Shown piece after piece: positions 48,265 to 58,886 of a stretch of 64,000 nucleotides of DNA. Origin of the DNA: Prevotella sp. DNF00663 (GTDB lineage: Bacteria > Bacteroidota > Bacteroidia > Bacteroidales > Bacteroidaceae). Position numbers and translations under genes: made by a program. Below the pieces are notes generated by a model, which was not told where the DNA came from, did no database searches, and saw nothing but the letters and a program-made list of their open reading frames with translations. Position 1 is the first letter of the stretch; each line of letters starts with the position of its first letter. The stretch is from the NCBI RefSeq assembly GCF_001553265.1, contig NZ_KQ960590.1, positions 17,678 to 81,677 on the forward strand, given 5' to 3'.

Positions 48265-50421
48265 ATGAGTAAATTTGAATATAAGAAGATAATGCCTCGC
48301 TACAGTGCCATCGCCATCGTGATGACATTGATAGCTCTTGCGGTGATTGGGAAGACGCTATACCTCATGACTGCGAAGCGAGACTACTGGATGCGGGTGG
48401 CCGAACGCGTCAAAAAAGACAGTGTAAGCGTGAAGCCTGTCAGAGGAAACATCCTAAGTTGCGACGGTCAACTGATGGCTAGTTCGCTTCCGGAATTCAA
48501 GATTTACATGGATTTCAAGGCACTAAGCGACGCCGGTAATGATTCACTGTGGGATGAAAAAGAGGATTCTATCTGCCAAGGATTAGCTGCTATCTTCTCC
48601 GAAAAACCTGCATCGGCATTCAAACGCGAGTTGGCTGAAGGCAGAAGCAAGCAGAGTAGGAACTGGCCGATATGGAGTAAGCGCATTGACTACAACACTT
48701 TTACCGAGGTGAAAGCTCTCCCTGTATTCAAACTTACATCTTATAAAGGTGGATTCCATTACGAAGAATTCAACGCTAGAAAGCGGGCTTTTGGTTCTTT
48801 GGCAGGCCGTACCATCGGTACGATGTTTGGTGCTAAAGATACCGCGCGATTTGGATTGGAACTCTCTTATGACTCCATCCTACGTGGAACAAACGGTATC
48901 ATCCACCGTCGCAAGGTGCTTAACAAGTTCCTTGACATCATGGACACACCTCCAATAGATGGTGCCGACATCGTAACAACCATCGATGTGAGTATGCAAG
49001 ACTTGGCCGAACGCGCCTTACTCGACGAGTTGAAGTTCATCAATGCCAATGTCGGTGTAGCCATCGTAATGGAAGTAGCTACCGGCGACATCAAAGCTAT
49101 CGTGAACATGGAGAAATGTGTGGATGGCGAATACCGCGAAATACACAACCATGCAGTGAGCGATTTGCTCGAACCCGGTTCTGTTTTCAAGCCCGCTTCC
49201 ATCATGGTAGCTCTCGAAGACGGCATGGTAGACACCTCATATACCGTAGAGACGGCCGGCGGAGTGTGGCCTATGTACGGCAGAGAGATGAAAGACCATA
49301 ACTGGCGACGCGGCGGTTACGGGCTCATCACACTTCCCCAAACACTGATGTACAGTTCAAACATCGGTGTAAGTCGCATTATTGACGACCATTACCATAA
49401 CAATCCGGAAAAGTTTATACGTGGAATATACCGTACAGGACTTGCCGACAATCTGCATATACCGCTTGTCGGTGCCACCACGGCACGTATACGAATGCCT
49501 AAAAAGAACAGCCGTGGACAGTATACCAACTGGAGTAAAACCTCATTGCCATGGATGAGCATCGGTTACGAAACGCAGATACCGCCTATTTCGACCCTTA
49601 CATTCTATAATACGATAGCTAACAACGGTCGAATGATGCGTCCGCGATTCGTCAAACAAGTCGTAAAAAATGGCGAAGTCATCATGGATTTCCCACCACA
49701 AGTGATGCGTCCACGTATTTGTAGCGACAAGACCTTGCACGAAATACAGACTATATTGGATCACGTTGTGAGTCAAGGACTAGGTAAGAAAGCCGGTTCG
49801 CCATCTTTCAGAGTGGCAGGTAAGACTGGTACGGCACAAATTTCGCAAGGTGCAGGAGGCTATAAGACCGGTCAAACCAACTATCTGTTGAGCTTCGCAG
49901 GCTACTTCCCCGACGATGCACCGCGCTATAGTTGCATCGTTTGCATCCAAAAGAGTGGCCTACCGGCATCGGGTGGCGGCATGAGCGGAGTAGTATTCCA
50001 CGATATTGCAGAAGGTATTATGGCTCAAAGTCTGAAACTTCACGTGACGGACGCACGCGATTCGGCCTCCATCTTCGTCCCCGATGTAAAGGCAGGCAAT
50101 ATATTGGCCGCTGATTATGTGCTGTCTCATCTAGGCATTAGCGCCAATAAAGGATGGGGAGGATCGTATGCTGACGGGAATCCTATATGGGGAAAGGCTC
50201 GTATTCAAAGCAAGAACAGTGTGAATTTGACACGCGAGAAGACCTACGGACATCGCGTTATACCCGACGTACACAACATGGGAGCCCGCGATGCGGTATT
50301 CTTATTGGAGAGCAGAGGGGTGAAAACCTACCTCATCGGACGCGGAAAAGTAGTGAAACAATCACTCGAGCCCGGTCACAAGATAGCCAAGAAAGAAAAA
50401 ATTGTACTGACTTTAGAGTGA
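48265..50421 (+). CDS. ftsI: Septal peptidoglycan transpeptidase (class B penicillin-binding protein) with PASTA domain
   Basis: Cross-links septal peptidoglycan together with the glycosyltransferase FtsW. In 718 residues: one N-terminal helix (about 13-35), a dimerisation/pedestal domain starting RGNILSCDGQ, the transpeptidase with PGSVFKP (Ser306, Lys309), YSSN (364-366) and VAGKTGTAQ (520-522), and a C-terminal PASTA domain (about 655-718, VIPDVHNMGARDAVFLLESR). The PASTA domain makes it longer than the E. coli protein, which is usual for Bacteroidota. Confidence 0.94.
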   Translation: MSKFEYKKIMPRYSAIAIVMTLIALAVIGKTLYLMTAKRDYWMRVAERVKKDSVSVKPVRGNILSCDGQLMASSLPEFKIYMDFKALSDAGNDSLWDEKEDSICQGLAAIFSEKPASAFKRELAEGRSKQSRNWPIWSKRIDYNTFTEVKALPVFKLTSYKGGFHYEEFNARKRAFGSLAGRTIGTMFGAKDTARFGLELSYDSILRGTNGIIHRRKVLNKFLDIMDTPPIDGADIVTTIDVSMQDLAERALLDELKFINANVGVAIVMEVATGDIKAIVNMEKCVDGEYREIHNHAVSDLLEPGSVFKPASIMVALEDGMVDTSYTVETAGGVWPMYGREMKDHNWRRGGYGLITLPQTLMYSSNIGVSRIIDDHYHNNPEKFIRGIYRTGLADNLHIPLVGATTARIRMPKKNSRGQYTNWSKTSLPWMSIGYETQIPPISTLTFYNTIANNGRMMRPRFVKQVVKNGEVIMDFPPQVMRPRICSDKTLHEIQTILDHVVSQGLGKKAGSPSFRVAGKTGTAQISQGAGGYKTGQTNYLLSFAGYFPDDAPRYSCIVCIQKSGLPASGGGMSGVVFHDIAEGIMAQSLKLHVTDARDSASIFVPDVKAGNILAADYVLSHLGISANKGWGGSYADGNPIWGKARIQSKNSVNLTREKTYGHRVIPDVHNMGARDAVFLLESRGVKTYLIGRGKVVKQSLEPGHKIAKKEKIVLTLE

Positions 50422-50489
50422 ATATAAATATAAGGTGAGAGACAGAAACCAAAACATCTGCACACTCATCTACAATGATAAGAAAGATA

Positions 50490-51941
50490 ATGAAACTAAC
50501 AGAATTACTGAAAAACGTCAAGCCTATCCGCTTGGAAGGCAATGCCGACGTTGACATCACAGGAGTAAACATCGACTCACGACGCATTGCAAAGGGTCAT
50601 TTGTTCGTTGCAATGAGGGGCACACAGGTCGACGGACACAAGTTTATACCCAAAGCCATTGAGCTAGGGGCAGTTGCCGTGCTCTGCGAAGACATGCCCG
50701 AACAACCCACCGAAGGCATCACTTATGTGCAAGTGGAATCTACCGAAGATGCAGTAGGCAAAGTAGCGACCTTATTTTACGGCAATCCTTCGCACAAACT
50801 GAAGCTCGTCGGTGTCACCGGAACAAACGGGAAAACCACCATAGCCACCTTATTATATAATATGTTTCGTAAGTTAGGCTATAAATGTGGGCTTCTCTCG
50901 ACCGTTTGTAACTACATAGAAGACGAGGCAATTCCTACAGATCATACCACTCCCGACCCCATTGAGCTGAACATGTTGCTCGGTAAAATGGTCGAAGCCG
51001 GCTGTGAATATGCATTCATGGAGTGCTCTTCTCACGCCATTGCACAGAAACGTATCGGAGGATTGAAGTTCACTGGCGGCCTATTCACCAACCTTACACG
51101 CGACCATTTGGACTATCACAAGACTTTCGAAAACTATCGTGATGCCAAGAAAGCATTCTTCGATGGTCTCGGTAAAGACGCTTTTGCCATTACCAATGCC
51201 GATGATAAGAACGGCATGGTGATGGTTCAAAACACCAAAGCGACTATCAAAACCTACAGCACGCGCAGCATGACCGACTTCAGAGCGCGTATCTTAGAGT
51301 GCCACTTCGAAGGAATGTATCTCGAAATCGACGGCCGTGAAGTAGGCGTACAATTCATTGGCAAATTCAACGTGAGCAATCTGTTGGCCGTTTATGGCGC
51401 CGCCATCATGCTAGGACAAAAACCTGAAGACGTATTGGTGGTCATGAGCACACTCCATAGCGTTAGCGGTCGCCTCGAACCCATCCATTCTCCCGAAGGA
51501 TTTACGGCCATCGTAGACTATGCCCATACCCCCGATGCCCTCGAAAATGTACTCAACGCCATCCACGAAGTGCTCAATGGAAAGGGACAAGTGATTACCG
51601 TTTGCGGTGCAGGTGGTAACCGTGATAAGGGCAAACGTCCACTAATGGCGCAAGAAGCTGCGAAACAAAGCGACAAGGTCATCATTACAAGCGACAACCC
51701 TCGCTTTGAAGAGCCACAGGATATCATCAACGACATGCTCGCCGGACTTAATAATCAACAACTCAAGAAAGTTGTCAGCATCGTAGACCGGAAAGAAGCC
51801 ATCCGCACAGCATGCATGATGGCGAAAAAAGGCGATGTGATTCTCATTGCCGGAAAAGGTCACGAAGACTATCAAGACATCAAGGGCGTAAAGCACCACT
51901 TCGATGATCGCGAGATTGTAAAAGAGATTTTCAACAATTAA
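50490..51941 (+). CDS. murE: UDP-MurNAc-L-Ala-D-Glu:meso-diaminopimelate ligase
   Basis: Adds the third amino acid to the peptidoglycan precursor. ATP site [14 protein letters not shown]; the DNPR signature ([10 protein letters not shown]) is specific for ligases using meso-diaminopimelate, so the wall is DAP type. The start at 50490 ([12 protein letters not shown]) fits the family; an in-frame ATG at 50475 adds five residues and cannot be excluded. About 483 residues, normal. Gap of 68 bases from ftsI. Confidence 0.94.
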   Translation: MKLTELLKNVKPIRLEGNADVDITGVNIDSRRIAKGHLFVAMRGTQVDGHKFIPKAIELGAVAVLCEDMPEQPTEGITYVQVESTEDAVGKVATLFYGNPSHKLKLVGVTGTNGKTTIATLLYNMFRKLGYKCGLLSTVCNYIEDEAIPTDHTTPDPIELNMLLGKMVEAGCEYAFMECSSHAIAQKRIGGLKFTGGLFTNLTRDHLDYHKTFENYRDAKKAFFDGLGKDAFAITNADDKNGMVMVQNTKATIKTYSTRSMTDFRARILECHFEGMYLEIDGREVGVQFIGKFNVSNLLAVYGAAIMLGQKPEDVLVVMSTLHSVSGRLEPIHSPEGFTAIVDYAHTPDALENVLNAIHEVLNGKGQVITVCGAGGNRDKGKRPLMAQEAAKQSDKVIITSDNPRFEEPQDIINDMLAGLNNQQLKKVVSIVDRKEAIRTACMMAKKGDVILIAGKGHEDYQDIKGVKHHFDDREIVKEIFNN

Positions 51942-52002
51942 TAAAAACGATTAGCCCCATTAGACCAATAGGACTAAGTATCAACCCAAGAAACAATACA
52001 CT

Positions 52003-53271
52003 ATGCTATACTATCTTTTCAGATTTCTAGAAGAATATGGTATCTCCGGTTCACACCTCTGGGGCTACATCTCTTTCCGTGCCTTACTGGCTCTCATATT
52101 CTCTTTGGCCATCTCAGCATGGTTCGGTGAGAAGTTCATTGCTTACCTGAAGAAGAAGCAAATCACCGAGACCCAGCGAGATGCAAGCATCGACCCGTTC
52201 GGCACCAAGAAAATTGGTGTTCCCTCAATGGGCGGTATCATCATCATTGTTGCCATACTTATCCCCGTATTATTACTCGGTCGACTCCGCAACATCTACC
52301 TCATCTTGATGATTATCACCACCCTTTGGCTCGGTTTCCTCGGTGGAATGGACGATTTTATCAAGATTTTCCATCGCAACAAAGAGGGTCTCAAAGGTAG
52401 ATACAAGATTATCGGACAGATTGGTATAGGCCTTATCGTAGGATTGGTATTATGGATGTCGCCCGACGTCAAGGTCAATGAGAATATCGCAATAAAGAAA
52501 CAAGGACAGGAAATCGTGGTCAAACACCGTGCCGACAGTCGTAAATCGCTCAAGACCACCATTCCTTTCTTCAAGGGACACAACCTCGACTATTCACGTA
52601 TCATGAGTTTTTGCAGTCAATATAAAACTGCAGCCGGCTGGATACTCTTTGTCATTATGACTATTTTAGTGGTCACGGCCGTGTCCAATGGAGCTAACTT
52701 GAACGATGGAATGGACGGAATGTGCGCCGGCAACTCGGCCATCATAGGCGTCGCACTGGGTATCTTAGCCTATGTGAGCAGTCATATCGAGTTTGCCTCC
52801 TACCTCAATATCATGTATATTCCCGGCTCCCAAGAGTTGGTGGTATTCATGTGTGCTTTCGTCGGAGCACTCATCGGATTTCTTTGGTATAACGCTTATC
52901 CGGCTCAAGTATTCATGGGCGACACCGGTTCACTCACCATTGGAGGTATCATCGGAGTTGGTGCCATCATCATACACAAGGAGTTATTGCTGCCTATCTT
53001 GTGCGGAATATTCTTTGTTGAGAGCCTCAGCGTCATTATACAGGTGTACTATTTCAAGTTAGGTAAGCGTAAGGGTATCAAGCAGCGCGTCTTCAAGCGC
53101 ACGCCGATACACGACAACTTCCGCACCACCGACGACCAACTAGACCCTGAATGTCGCTACCTCATCTCGCGACCACATGGTGCCAAGCACGAGGCCAAGA
53201 TTACAATACGCTTTTGGATTATCACTATTATCCTCGCAGCATTGACTATTATCACATTAAAAATCAGGTAA
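52003..53271 (+). CDS. mraY: Phospho-N-acetylmuramoyl-pentapeptide transferase
   Basis: Transfers phospho-MurNAc-pentapeptide to undecaprenyl phosphate, making lipid I in the inner membrane. The 422-residue protein has ten helices and the motifs GVPSMGGIIIIVAIL, LGGMDDFIK (catalytic Asp pair), LNDGMDGMCAGNSAI and FMGDTGSLTIGG. A loop near residues 150-200 (DVKVNENIAIKKQGQEIVVK) makes it about 60 residues longer than the E. coli enzyme, which is typical of this phylum. Confidence 0.95.
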   Translation: MLYYLFRFLEEYGISGSHLWGYISFRALLALIFSLAISAWFGEKFIAYLKKKQITETQRDASIDPFGTKKIGVPSMGGIIIIVAILIPVLLLGRLRNIYLILMIITTLWLGFLGGMDDFIKIFHRNKEGLKGRYKIIGQIGIGLIVGLVLWMSPDVKVNENIAIKKQGQEIVVKHRADSRKSLKTTIPFFKGHNLDYSRIMSFCSQYKTAAGWILFVIMTILVVTAVSNGANLNDGMDGMCAGNSAIIGVALGILAYVSSHIEFASYLNIMYIPGSQELVVFMCAFVGALIGFLWYNAYPAQVFMGDTGSLTIGGIIGVGAIIIHKELLLPILCGIFFVESLSVIIQVYYFKLGKRKGIKQRVFKRTPIHDNFRTTDDQLDPECRYLISRPHGAKHEAKITIRFWIITIILAALTIITLKIR

Positions 53272-53319
53272 CAATCCACTAGACTCTACAGTCTAAGCAG
53301 ACTAATAAGTATTAGCAAC

Positions 53320-54651
53320 ATGAGCAGAATCGTAGTTTTAGGAGCAGGAGAAAGCGGCGCAGGAGCAGCCGTACTAGCTAAGAAAGAAGGATTCGACGTA
53401 TTTGTATCGGATATGTCGGCCATCAAAGACCGATATAAGAAGATGCTCGACGACCACGGAATAGAGTGGGAAGAGGGCCGACACACCGAAGAGAAGATAC
53501 TCAATGCCGACGAAATCATCAAGAGTCCGGGTATTCCGAAGGAAGCACCCATGATTCAGAAGATTCTCAAGCAGGGCATTCACATCATCAGCGAGATTGA
53601 ATTTGCCGGTCGTTACACCCAATCCAGAATGGTATGTATCACCGGTAGCAACGGCAAAACCACCACCACGTCGCTCATCTACCATATTTTCAAGACAGCA
53701 GGTTACGATGCTGGACTGGCAGGAAACATCGGTAAGAGTCTGGCTTTGCAGGTAGCCGAAGACCCACACGAATATTATATCATCGAATTGAGTAGTTTCC
53801 AACTCGACGATATGTACAATTTCCGTGCCAACATCGCCATCTTGCTCAACATCACACCCGACCATTTGGATCGCTACGAGTTCAATATGCAGAACTATGT
53901 AGACGCCAAGATGCGCATATTGCAAAACCAAACCGAGGAAGACAGCTTCATCTTCTGGGGCGACGATCCCATCATTAAGCGCGAACTAGAGAAATACGAC
54001 ATCAAAGCCGTGTTGTGTCCGTTCTCCGAGATCAAGGAGAAAGGCTCTATCGGATATATCGAAGAGGGACAATACAAGATAGAATATCCCACTCCGTTCA
54101 ACATGGAACAAGAGGAACTATCGCTCACCGGCAAGCATAACATATACAATAGTTTGGCCGCCGGCATCGCTACCAACATCGCAGGTATCAAGAAAGAGAT
54201 TATCAGAAAGAGCCTGAGCGACTTCCCCGGCGTCGAGCATCGCTTGGAAAAGGTTTGTAAGGTGCGTGGCGTACAGTATATCAACGACTCCAAGGCCACC
54301 AACGTAGATGCTTGTTGGTACGCACTTGAGAGCATGAAGACACCTACCGTACTCATCATCGGAGGCAAAGACAAGGGTAACGATTACGACCAAATCAAGG
54401 CATTAGTAAAACAAAAATGCCGTGCCGTAGTCTATCTAGGTGCCGACAATCAAAAACTCCACGACAACTTCGACACCCTCGGAGTAGAGATTCGCGACAC
54501 CCACAGCATGAAAGACTGCGTAGCTGCCTGCTACGAACTGGCTCAACCGGGCGACACCGTACTCTTAAGTCCCTGCTGTGCAAGCTTCGATTTGTTCAAG
54601 AACATGGAAGACCGAGGCAAACAATTCAAGACATTGGTAAGAAATCTATAA
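53320..54651 (+). CDS. murD: UDP-MurNAc-L-alanine:D-glutamate ligase
   Basis: Adds D-glutamate in the cytoplasmic steps of peptidoglycan synthesis. The 443-residue protein has an N-terminal nucleotide-binding start (RIVVLGAGESGAGAAVLAKKEG), the ATP loop VCITGSNGKTTTTSL, LNITPDHLDRY, YINDSKATN and LLSPCCASFDLFKNMEDRG. The ftsW ATG follows the stop codon with no gap. Confidence 0.94.
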   Translation: MSRIVVLGAGESGAGAAVLAKKEGFDVFVSDMSAIKDRYKKMLDDHGIEWEEGRHTEEKILNADEIIKSPGIPKEAPMIQKILKQGIHIISEIEFAGRYTQSRMVCITGSNGKTTTTSLIYHIFKTAGYDAGLAGNIGKSLALQVAEDPHEYYIIELSSFQLDDMYNFRANIAILLNITPDHLDRYEFNMQNYVDAKMRILQNQTEEDSFIFWGDDPIIKRELEKYDIKAVLCPFSEIKEKGSIGYIEEGQYKIEYPTPFNMEQEELSLTGKHNIYNSLAAGIATNIAGIKKEIIRKSLSDFPGVEHRLEKVCKVRGVQYINDSKATNVDACWYALESMKTPTVLIIGGKDKGNDYDQIKALVKQKCRAVVYLGADNQKLHDNFDTLGVEIRDTHSMKDCVAACYELAQPGDTVLLSPCCASFDLFKNMEDRGKQFKTLVRNL

Positions 54652-55932
54652 ATGGATAAGAAACTAGCAAACATCTTCAAAGGAGACAAGGTGATATGGA
54701 TGATATTTTTCTTCCTCTGTGTCATCAGTGTCGTCGAGGTGTTCTCGGCGTCCTCTTCGCTCACATACAAGGGCGGAAGTTACTGGACTCCGATGATTAA
54801 ACACTTGGGCATCCTGTTGATGGGTATCTTTTTCATGGTCGTTACCCTCAACATCAAATGCAAATATTTCAAGATTCTGACTCCTTTCCTTTTAGGTATT
54901 TCGCTCATCACACTGCTATGGGTGATTATAGCCGGGCAGTCTACCAATGGTGCCCAACGCTGGATAGGATTCCTCGGCATGCAGTTCCAACCTTCAGAGA
55001 TAGCCAAGGGAGCACTCATACTGGCCACGGCTCAGATACTTAGTGCCATGCAAACACCCACAGGAGCCGATAAAAACGCGTTCAAATACATTCTCATCGT
55101 GTGTGCATTCATCGTCCCGCTCATCATGGTCGAGAATCTTTCCACAGCTGCACTCATCTGTCTAGTCATCTTCATGATGATGGTCATAGGACGCATACCC
55201 ATGCCACAGCTAGGCAAACTGCTAGGTGTCGTGGCGTTGGCAATAGTCGGTGTCTTCACACTGGTGATGTTATTGGGTCATGCCAAGAACACCGAGAACA
55301 CGAAGAAGAACCTCACCGAGGAGGTAGAAACGGCAGAGACAGAGAAGACCGCCCCCGGAATGCTAGGCAAAGTGTTCCACCGTGCCGATACTTGGAAGTC
55401 GCGTATCATGAAGTTCTCCGACAACAAAGAAATTAAGCCGAGCGAAGTAGATCTTGACAAAGACGCACAGGTAGCGCATGCCAACATCGCCATAGCCTCG
55501 TCAAATGTCATCGGTAAGGGCCCCGGAAATTCTGAAGAGCGCGACTTTCTGTCGCAGGCTTTCTCCGATTTCATCTACGCTATCATCATCGAAGAGATGG
55601 GTATCACGGGAGCTATCTTTGTAGCTGCACTCTATATCTTCCTGCTCTTCCGTACAGGTTACATCGCCAACCGGTGCGAGAACAACTTCCCTGCTTTCCT
55701 AGCAATGGGATTAGCACTGCTTTTAGTGAGCCAAGCGCTCTTTAATATGTGCGTGGCCGTAGGACTAGCCCCTGTTACCGGGCAACCGTTACCGCTGGTT
55801 AGCAAGGGTGGAACGTCGTCTATTATCAACTGTATCTACGTGGGTGCCATCCTCAGTGTGAGCCGTTCGGCCACCAAGAAGAAAGGAATTATCGACGAAA
55901 ACAATGTCGCTAAGGCTACACAAATGGCTTGA
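54652..55932 (+). CDS. ftsW: Septal peptidoglycan glycosyltransferase (SEDS family)
   Basis: Polymerises lipid II at the septum. The 426-residue protein has about ten helices and SEDS motifs AQRWIGFLGMQFQPSEIAKGALIL, GKGPGNSEERDFLSQAFSDFIYAIIIEEMG and GLAPVTGQPLPLVSKGGTSSI. A charged loop of about 70 residues (NTKKNLTEEVETAETEKTAPG and on) sits where the large extracytoplasmic loop before the GNS-type motif lies; this expansion is common in the phylum. Start codon abuts murD. A 429-base gap with repeats separates it from murG. Confidence 0.93.
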   Translation: MDKKLANIFKGDKVIWMIFFFLCVISVVEVFSASSSLTYKGGSYWTPMIKHLGILLMGIFFMVVTLNIKCKYFKILTPFLLGISLITLLWVIIAGQSTNGAQRWIGFLGMQFQPSEIAKGALILATAQILSAMQTPTGADKNAFKYILIVCAFIVPLIMVENLSTAALICLVIFMMMVIGRIPMPQLGKLLGVVALAIVGVFTLVMLLGHAKNTENTKKNLTEEVETAETEKTAPGMLGKVFHRADTWKSRIMKFSDNKEIKPSEVDLDKDAQVAHANIAIASSNVIGKGPGNSEERDFLSQAFSDFIYAIIIEEMGITGAIFVAALYIFLLFRTGYIANRCENNFPAFLAMGLALLLVSQALFNMCVAVGLAPVTGQPLPLVSKGGTSSIINCIYVGAILSVSRSATKKKGIIDENNVAKATQMA

Positions 55933-55949
55933 CCACAGACTGTAGGAAT

Positions 55950-56060
55950 CTACATGGAATTGCTGCAATGCAAGAGCAACACTGCTGTTCGGCCTATGCA
56001 GCATCGCAGAAAAGCCCATGCAACATTACTGACAAGCCCTTGCAGTAATCTGCGAAAACC
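55950..56060. repeat. GCAGCA/TGCTGC repeat block (copy 5) between ftsW and murG
   Basis: Four to five degenerate units with a period of about 20-22 bases: TTGCTGCAATGCAAG, CAACACTGCTGTTCGGCC, ATGCAGCATCGCAGAAAAGCCC, ATGCAACATTACTGACAAGCCC and TTGCAGTAATCTGCGAAAACC. Unit structure is the same as at 18.1 kb. It interrupts the otherwise compact dcw cluster. Confidence 0.65.
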
Positions 56061-56153
56061 ACGGTCAAAAGGCCAATATATAAAAAATATCAGGGCACTA
56101 AGGCCCATCCTAATAAAAAAAGAACAAAAGCGGAGAATCATAAAAAAAATGAT

Positions 56154-56161
56154 TACTTTTG
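56154..56161 (+). promoter_or_regulatory. Possible internal promoter for murG and downstream dcw genes
   Basis: TACTTTTG matches TAnnTTTG and lies 200 bases before the murG ATG, in the only large gap of the cluster. No TTTG is found at -33. Confidence 0.4.
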
Positions 56162-56204
56162 CAATATAGCTCATAAAGCTTCGCAAGTTTGCTCAGCTTT
56201 TGAA

Positions 56205-56340
56205 ATTATTGGGAGTTAATCGCCTTTTGGGGGCGATGGAGTAACAAGGGAAGTTAATAGACAGATGTCGGCTAACTTCTAGTCTCAAAGAGACTTCTAC
56301 TCCAGCTTACTCCTATTTACTTCTAAGTTAGAGAAACTTT
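56205..56340. repeat. GGAGTTA/TAACTTC-type inverted repeats upstream of murG
   Basis: GGGAGTTAATCGCC, GGAGTAAC and GGGAAGTTAATAG on the left face CTAACTTCTAG, TACTCC, TTACTCC and TTACTTC on the right, so the block can fold on itself. Same style as at 29.2 and 43.1 kb. It would lie in the leader of murG. Confidence 0.5.
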
Positions 56341-56361
56341 AACATCGTATATTAAGAAAGA

Positions 56362-57477
56362 ATGGATAAAGAATTAAGGGTTATCATCAGCGGTGGCGGC
56401 ACCGGAGGACACATCTTCCCGGCTGTTTCCATAGCCAATGCCATCAAAGCAAAGTATCCCGAAGCAAAGATATTGTTCGTGGGTGCGCAGGGCAGAATGG
56501 AGATGCAGCGCGTTCCGGCAGCCGGATATGAAATCAAAGGACTGCCCATCTGCGGATTCGACCGTAAACATCTATTCAAGAACTTTGCCGTACTCTACAA
56601 GATATGGAAGAGTCAACGCATGGCCAAACGCATCATACGCGACTTCAAACCGATGGTGGCTGTAGGCGTTGGGGGCTATGCCAGTGGTCCTACGTTGAAT
56701 GTTTGTGCCAACAAGGGTATTCCCTGCCTCATCCAAGAGCAGAACTCTTATGCCGGCGTCACCAACAAATTACTAGCTAAAAAGGCCGACAAGATATGCG
56801 TGGCTTACGATGGAATGGAACGTTTCTTCCCTGTCGAGAAGATTATCAAGACCGGTAACCCGGTTCGCCAGAACGTATTAGAATCTCCGATGAGTCAAGC
56901 AGAAGCTCGCCAGTCATTCGGATTGGAGCCCGACCGTAAAACTATCCTCTTCATTGGTGGCAGTTTGGGAGCGAGAAACATCAACAATAGCATTCTCCAA
57001 CACCTCGACATGGTGAAAGAGAGCGATGTACAAATCATCTTGCAAACAGGTAAAGTGTACCACAAAGCCATCTGCGAGCAACTGGAAGGAAACAAGAAAC
57101 CGGCACTATTGCACGTCACCGACTTCATCAGCGACATGGGAGCAGCCTACAAGGCGGCCGACTTGGTTGTCAGCCGTGCCGGTGCAAGCAGTATATCCGA
57201 GTTCTGCCTCATCGGCAAACCGGTCATCTTGGTACCTTCACCCAATGTGGCTGAAGACCATCAGACACAAAACGCCATGGCGCTCGTGAACCGTAACGCA
57301 GCTATTTTCGTAAAAGACAGCGAGGCAACCGACGTTCTTTTAAAGACAGCCATCAATGCAGTATGCGATGACGAAAAACTAACTTCACTCGAAGCAAACA
57401 TCAAACAAATGGGATTACAGAACTCTGCCGACACCATCGCCGACGAAGTGGTGGCATTAGCATGGGGAAAGAAGTAA
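56362..57477 (+). CDS. murG: UDP-GlcNAc:undecaprenyl-PP-MurNAc-pentapeptide GlcNAc transferase
   Basis: Makes lipid II from lipid I on the cytoplasmic face of the membrane. The 371-residue GT28 protein has the glycine-rich start IISGGGTGGHIFPAVSIANAI, GVGGYASGPTLNVCA, LIQEQNSYAGVTNK, IGGSLGARNINNSI and VVSRAGASSISEFCLIGKPVILVPSP. Length is normal. Confidence 0.95.
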   Translation: MDKELRVIISGGGTGGHIFPAVSIANAIKAKYPEAKILFVGAQGRMEMQRVPAAGYEIKGLPICGFDRKHLFKNFAVLYKIWKSQRMAKRIIRDFKPMVAVGVGGYASGPTLNVCANKGIPCLIQEQNSYAGVTNKLLAKKADKICVAYDGMERFFPVEKIIKTGNPVRQNVLESPMSQAEARQSFGLEPDRKTILFIGGSLGARNINNSILQHLDMVKESDVQIILQTGKVYHKAICEQLEGNKKPALLHVTDFISDMGAAYKAADLVVSRAGASSISEFCLIGKPVILVPSPNVAEDHQTQNAMALVNRNAAIFVKDSEATDVLLKTAINAVCDDEKLTSLEANIKQMGLQNSADTIADEVVALAWGKK

Positions 57478-57512
57478 TCCGATATAGAGAAACAAGACAT
57501 TGAAACCATAGT

Positions 57513-58886
57513 ATGGAACTGAAAGATATTAAAGCAGTATATTTCGTTGGAGCCGGCGGAATCGGCATGAGTGCTATTGCCCGCTACTTCATCAACAAAG
57601 GATTGGTAGTTGCCGGATACGACAAAACTCCGTCGGAACTCACACGCCGTCTTGAGAAAGAGGGCATGCTCATCCATTACGAAGAGAATATAGACGAGAT
57701 TCCTCACGCATGTAAGAAGCCCGAATCTACGTTGGTCATTTTCACACCGGCCATCCCTGAATCACACAAGGAGCTTGCTTACTTCCGTGCAAACGGATTT
57801 GAAGTACAAAAGCGTGCACAAGTATTGGGCACACTTACCCACAGTCATAAAGGATTGTGCGTAGCCGGCACACACGGAAAGACTACTACGTCGACCATGT
57901 GTGCCCATATCATCCACCAGAGCCACGTGGATTGCAATGCGTTCTTGGGCGGTATATCCAAAAACTACGGCACCAATTATATCCTCTCCGACAGCGAATA
58001 CGTTGTGATAGAGGCTGATGAGTTCGACCGTAGCTTCCATTGGTTATCACCATGGATAAGCGTTATCACGTCGACCGACCCTGACCACCTCGATATCTAC
58101 GGCACCAAAGAGGCTTATTTGGAAAGTTTCCGTCACTATACAGAGCTGATTCAACCGGGAGGAGCACTGATTTTGCGCAAGGATTTAGAAATGAAACAGC
58201 ACGTAGCCGAGGGAGTAAAGGTGTATGAATACAGCCTCGACGAAGGAGATTTCCATGCTGAAAATATCCGAATCGACAACGGTGAGATTACATTCGACTT
58301 CGTTTCGCCCATCGAGAATGTCAAGGATGTGCAGTTGGGACAACCTGTTCCCATCAATATAGAGAATGGAGTGGCCGCCATGGCTATGGCTCAGCTGAGT
58401 GGATGCAGCGCTCAAGAGTTGAAATACGGTATGTCTACCTATCATGGAGTGGAACGTCGCTTCGACTTCAAGATAAAGAACGACAAGCTCGTATTCCTCT
58501 CCGACTATGCTCATCACCCCAAAGAGATTTACCAAAGTGCCAAGAGCATTCGCGAACTCTATCAAAATCGTAAGATTACGGCTATCTTCCAGCCGCATCT
58601 ATACACGCGTACACGCGACTTCTACAAGGACTTTGCCGATGCATTAAGCCTGTTGGACGAAGTGATTTTGTGCGACATCTACCCGGCACGCGAGCTTCCT
58701 ATCGAGGGGGTTACGAGCCAATTGATATACGACAGTTTGAAACCGGGCGTGGAAAAGAGCATGATACACAAGGAAGATGTGCTCTCGTTGGTAAAGGAAC
58801 GCGACTTCGACGTGCTCATCGTATTGGGTGCCGGCGACCTAGACAACTATGTTCCACAAATGACTAAAATCTTGGAAAGTAAGTGA
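57513..58886 (+). CDS. murC: UDP-MurNAc:L-alanine ligase
   Basis: First Mur ligase, adding L-alanine to UDP-MurNAc. The 457-residue protein has YFVGAGGIGMSAIARYF, the ATP loop CVAGTHGKTTTSTM, VIEADEFDRSF and FLSDYAHHPKEI. It ends in a GTGA overlap with ftsQ, whose GTG start shares four bases with this stop. Confidence 0.94.
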   Translation: MELKDIKAVYFVGAGGIGMSAIARYFINKGLVVAGYDKTPSELTRRLEKEGMLIHYEENIDEIPHACKKPESTLVIFTPAIPESHKELAYFRANGFEVQKRAQVLGTLTHSHKGLCVAGTHGKTTTSTMCAHIIHQSHVDCNAFLGGISKNYGTNYILSDSEYVVIEADEFDRSFHWLSPWISVITSTDPDHLDIYGTKEAYLESFRHYTELIQPGGALILRKDLEMKQHVAEGVKVYEYSLDEGDFHAENIRIDNGEITFDFVSPIENVKDVQLGQPVPINIENGVAAMAMAQLSGCSAQELKYGMSTYHGVERRFDFKIKNDKLVFLSDYAHHPKEIYQSAKSIRELYQNRKITAIFQPHLYTRTRDFYKDFADALSLLDEVILCDIYPARELPIEGVTSQLIYDSLKPGVEKSMIHKEDVLSLVKERDFDVLIVLGAGDLDNYVPQMTKILESK

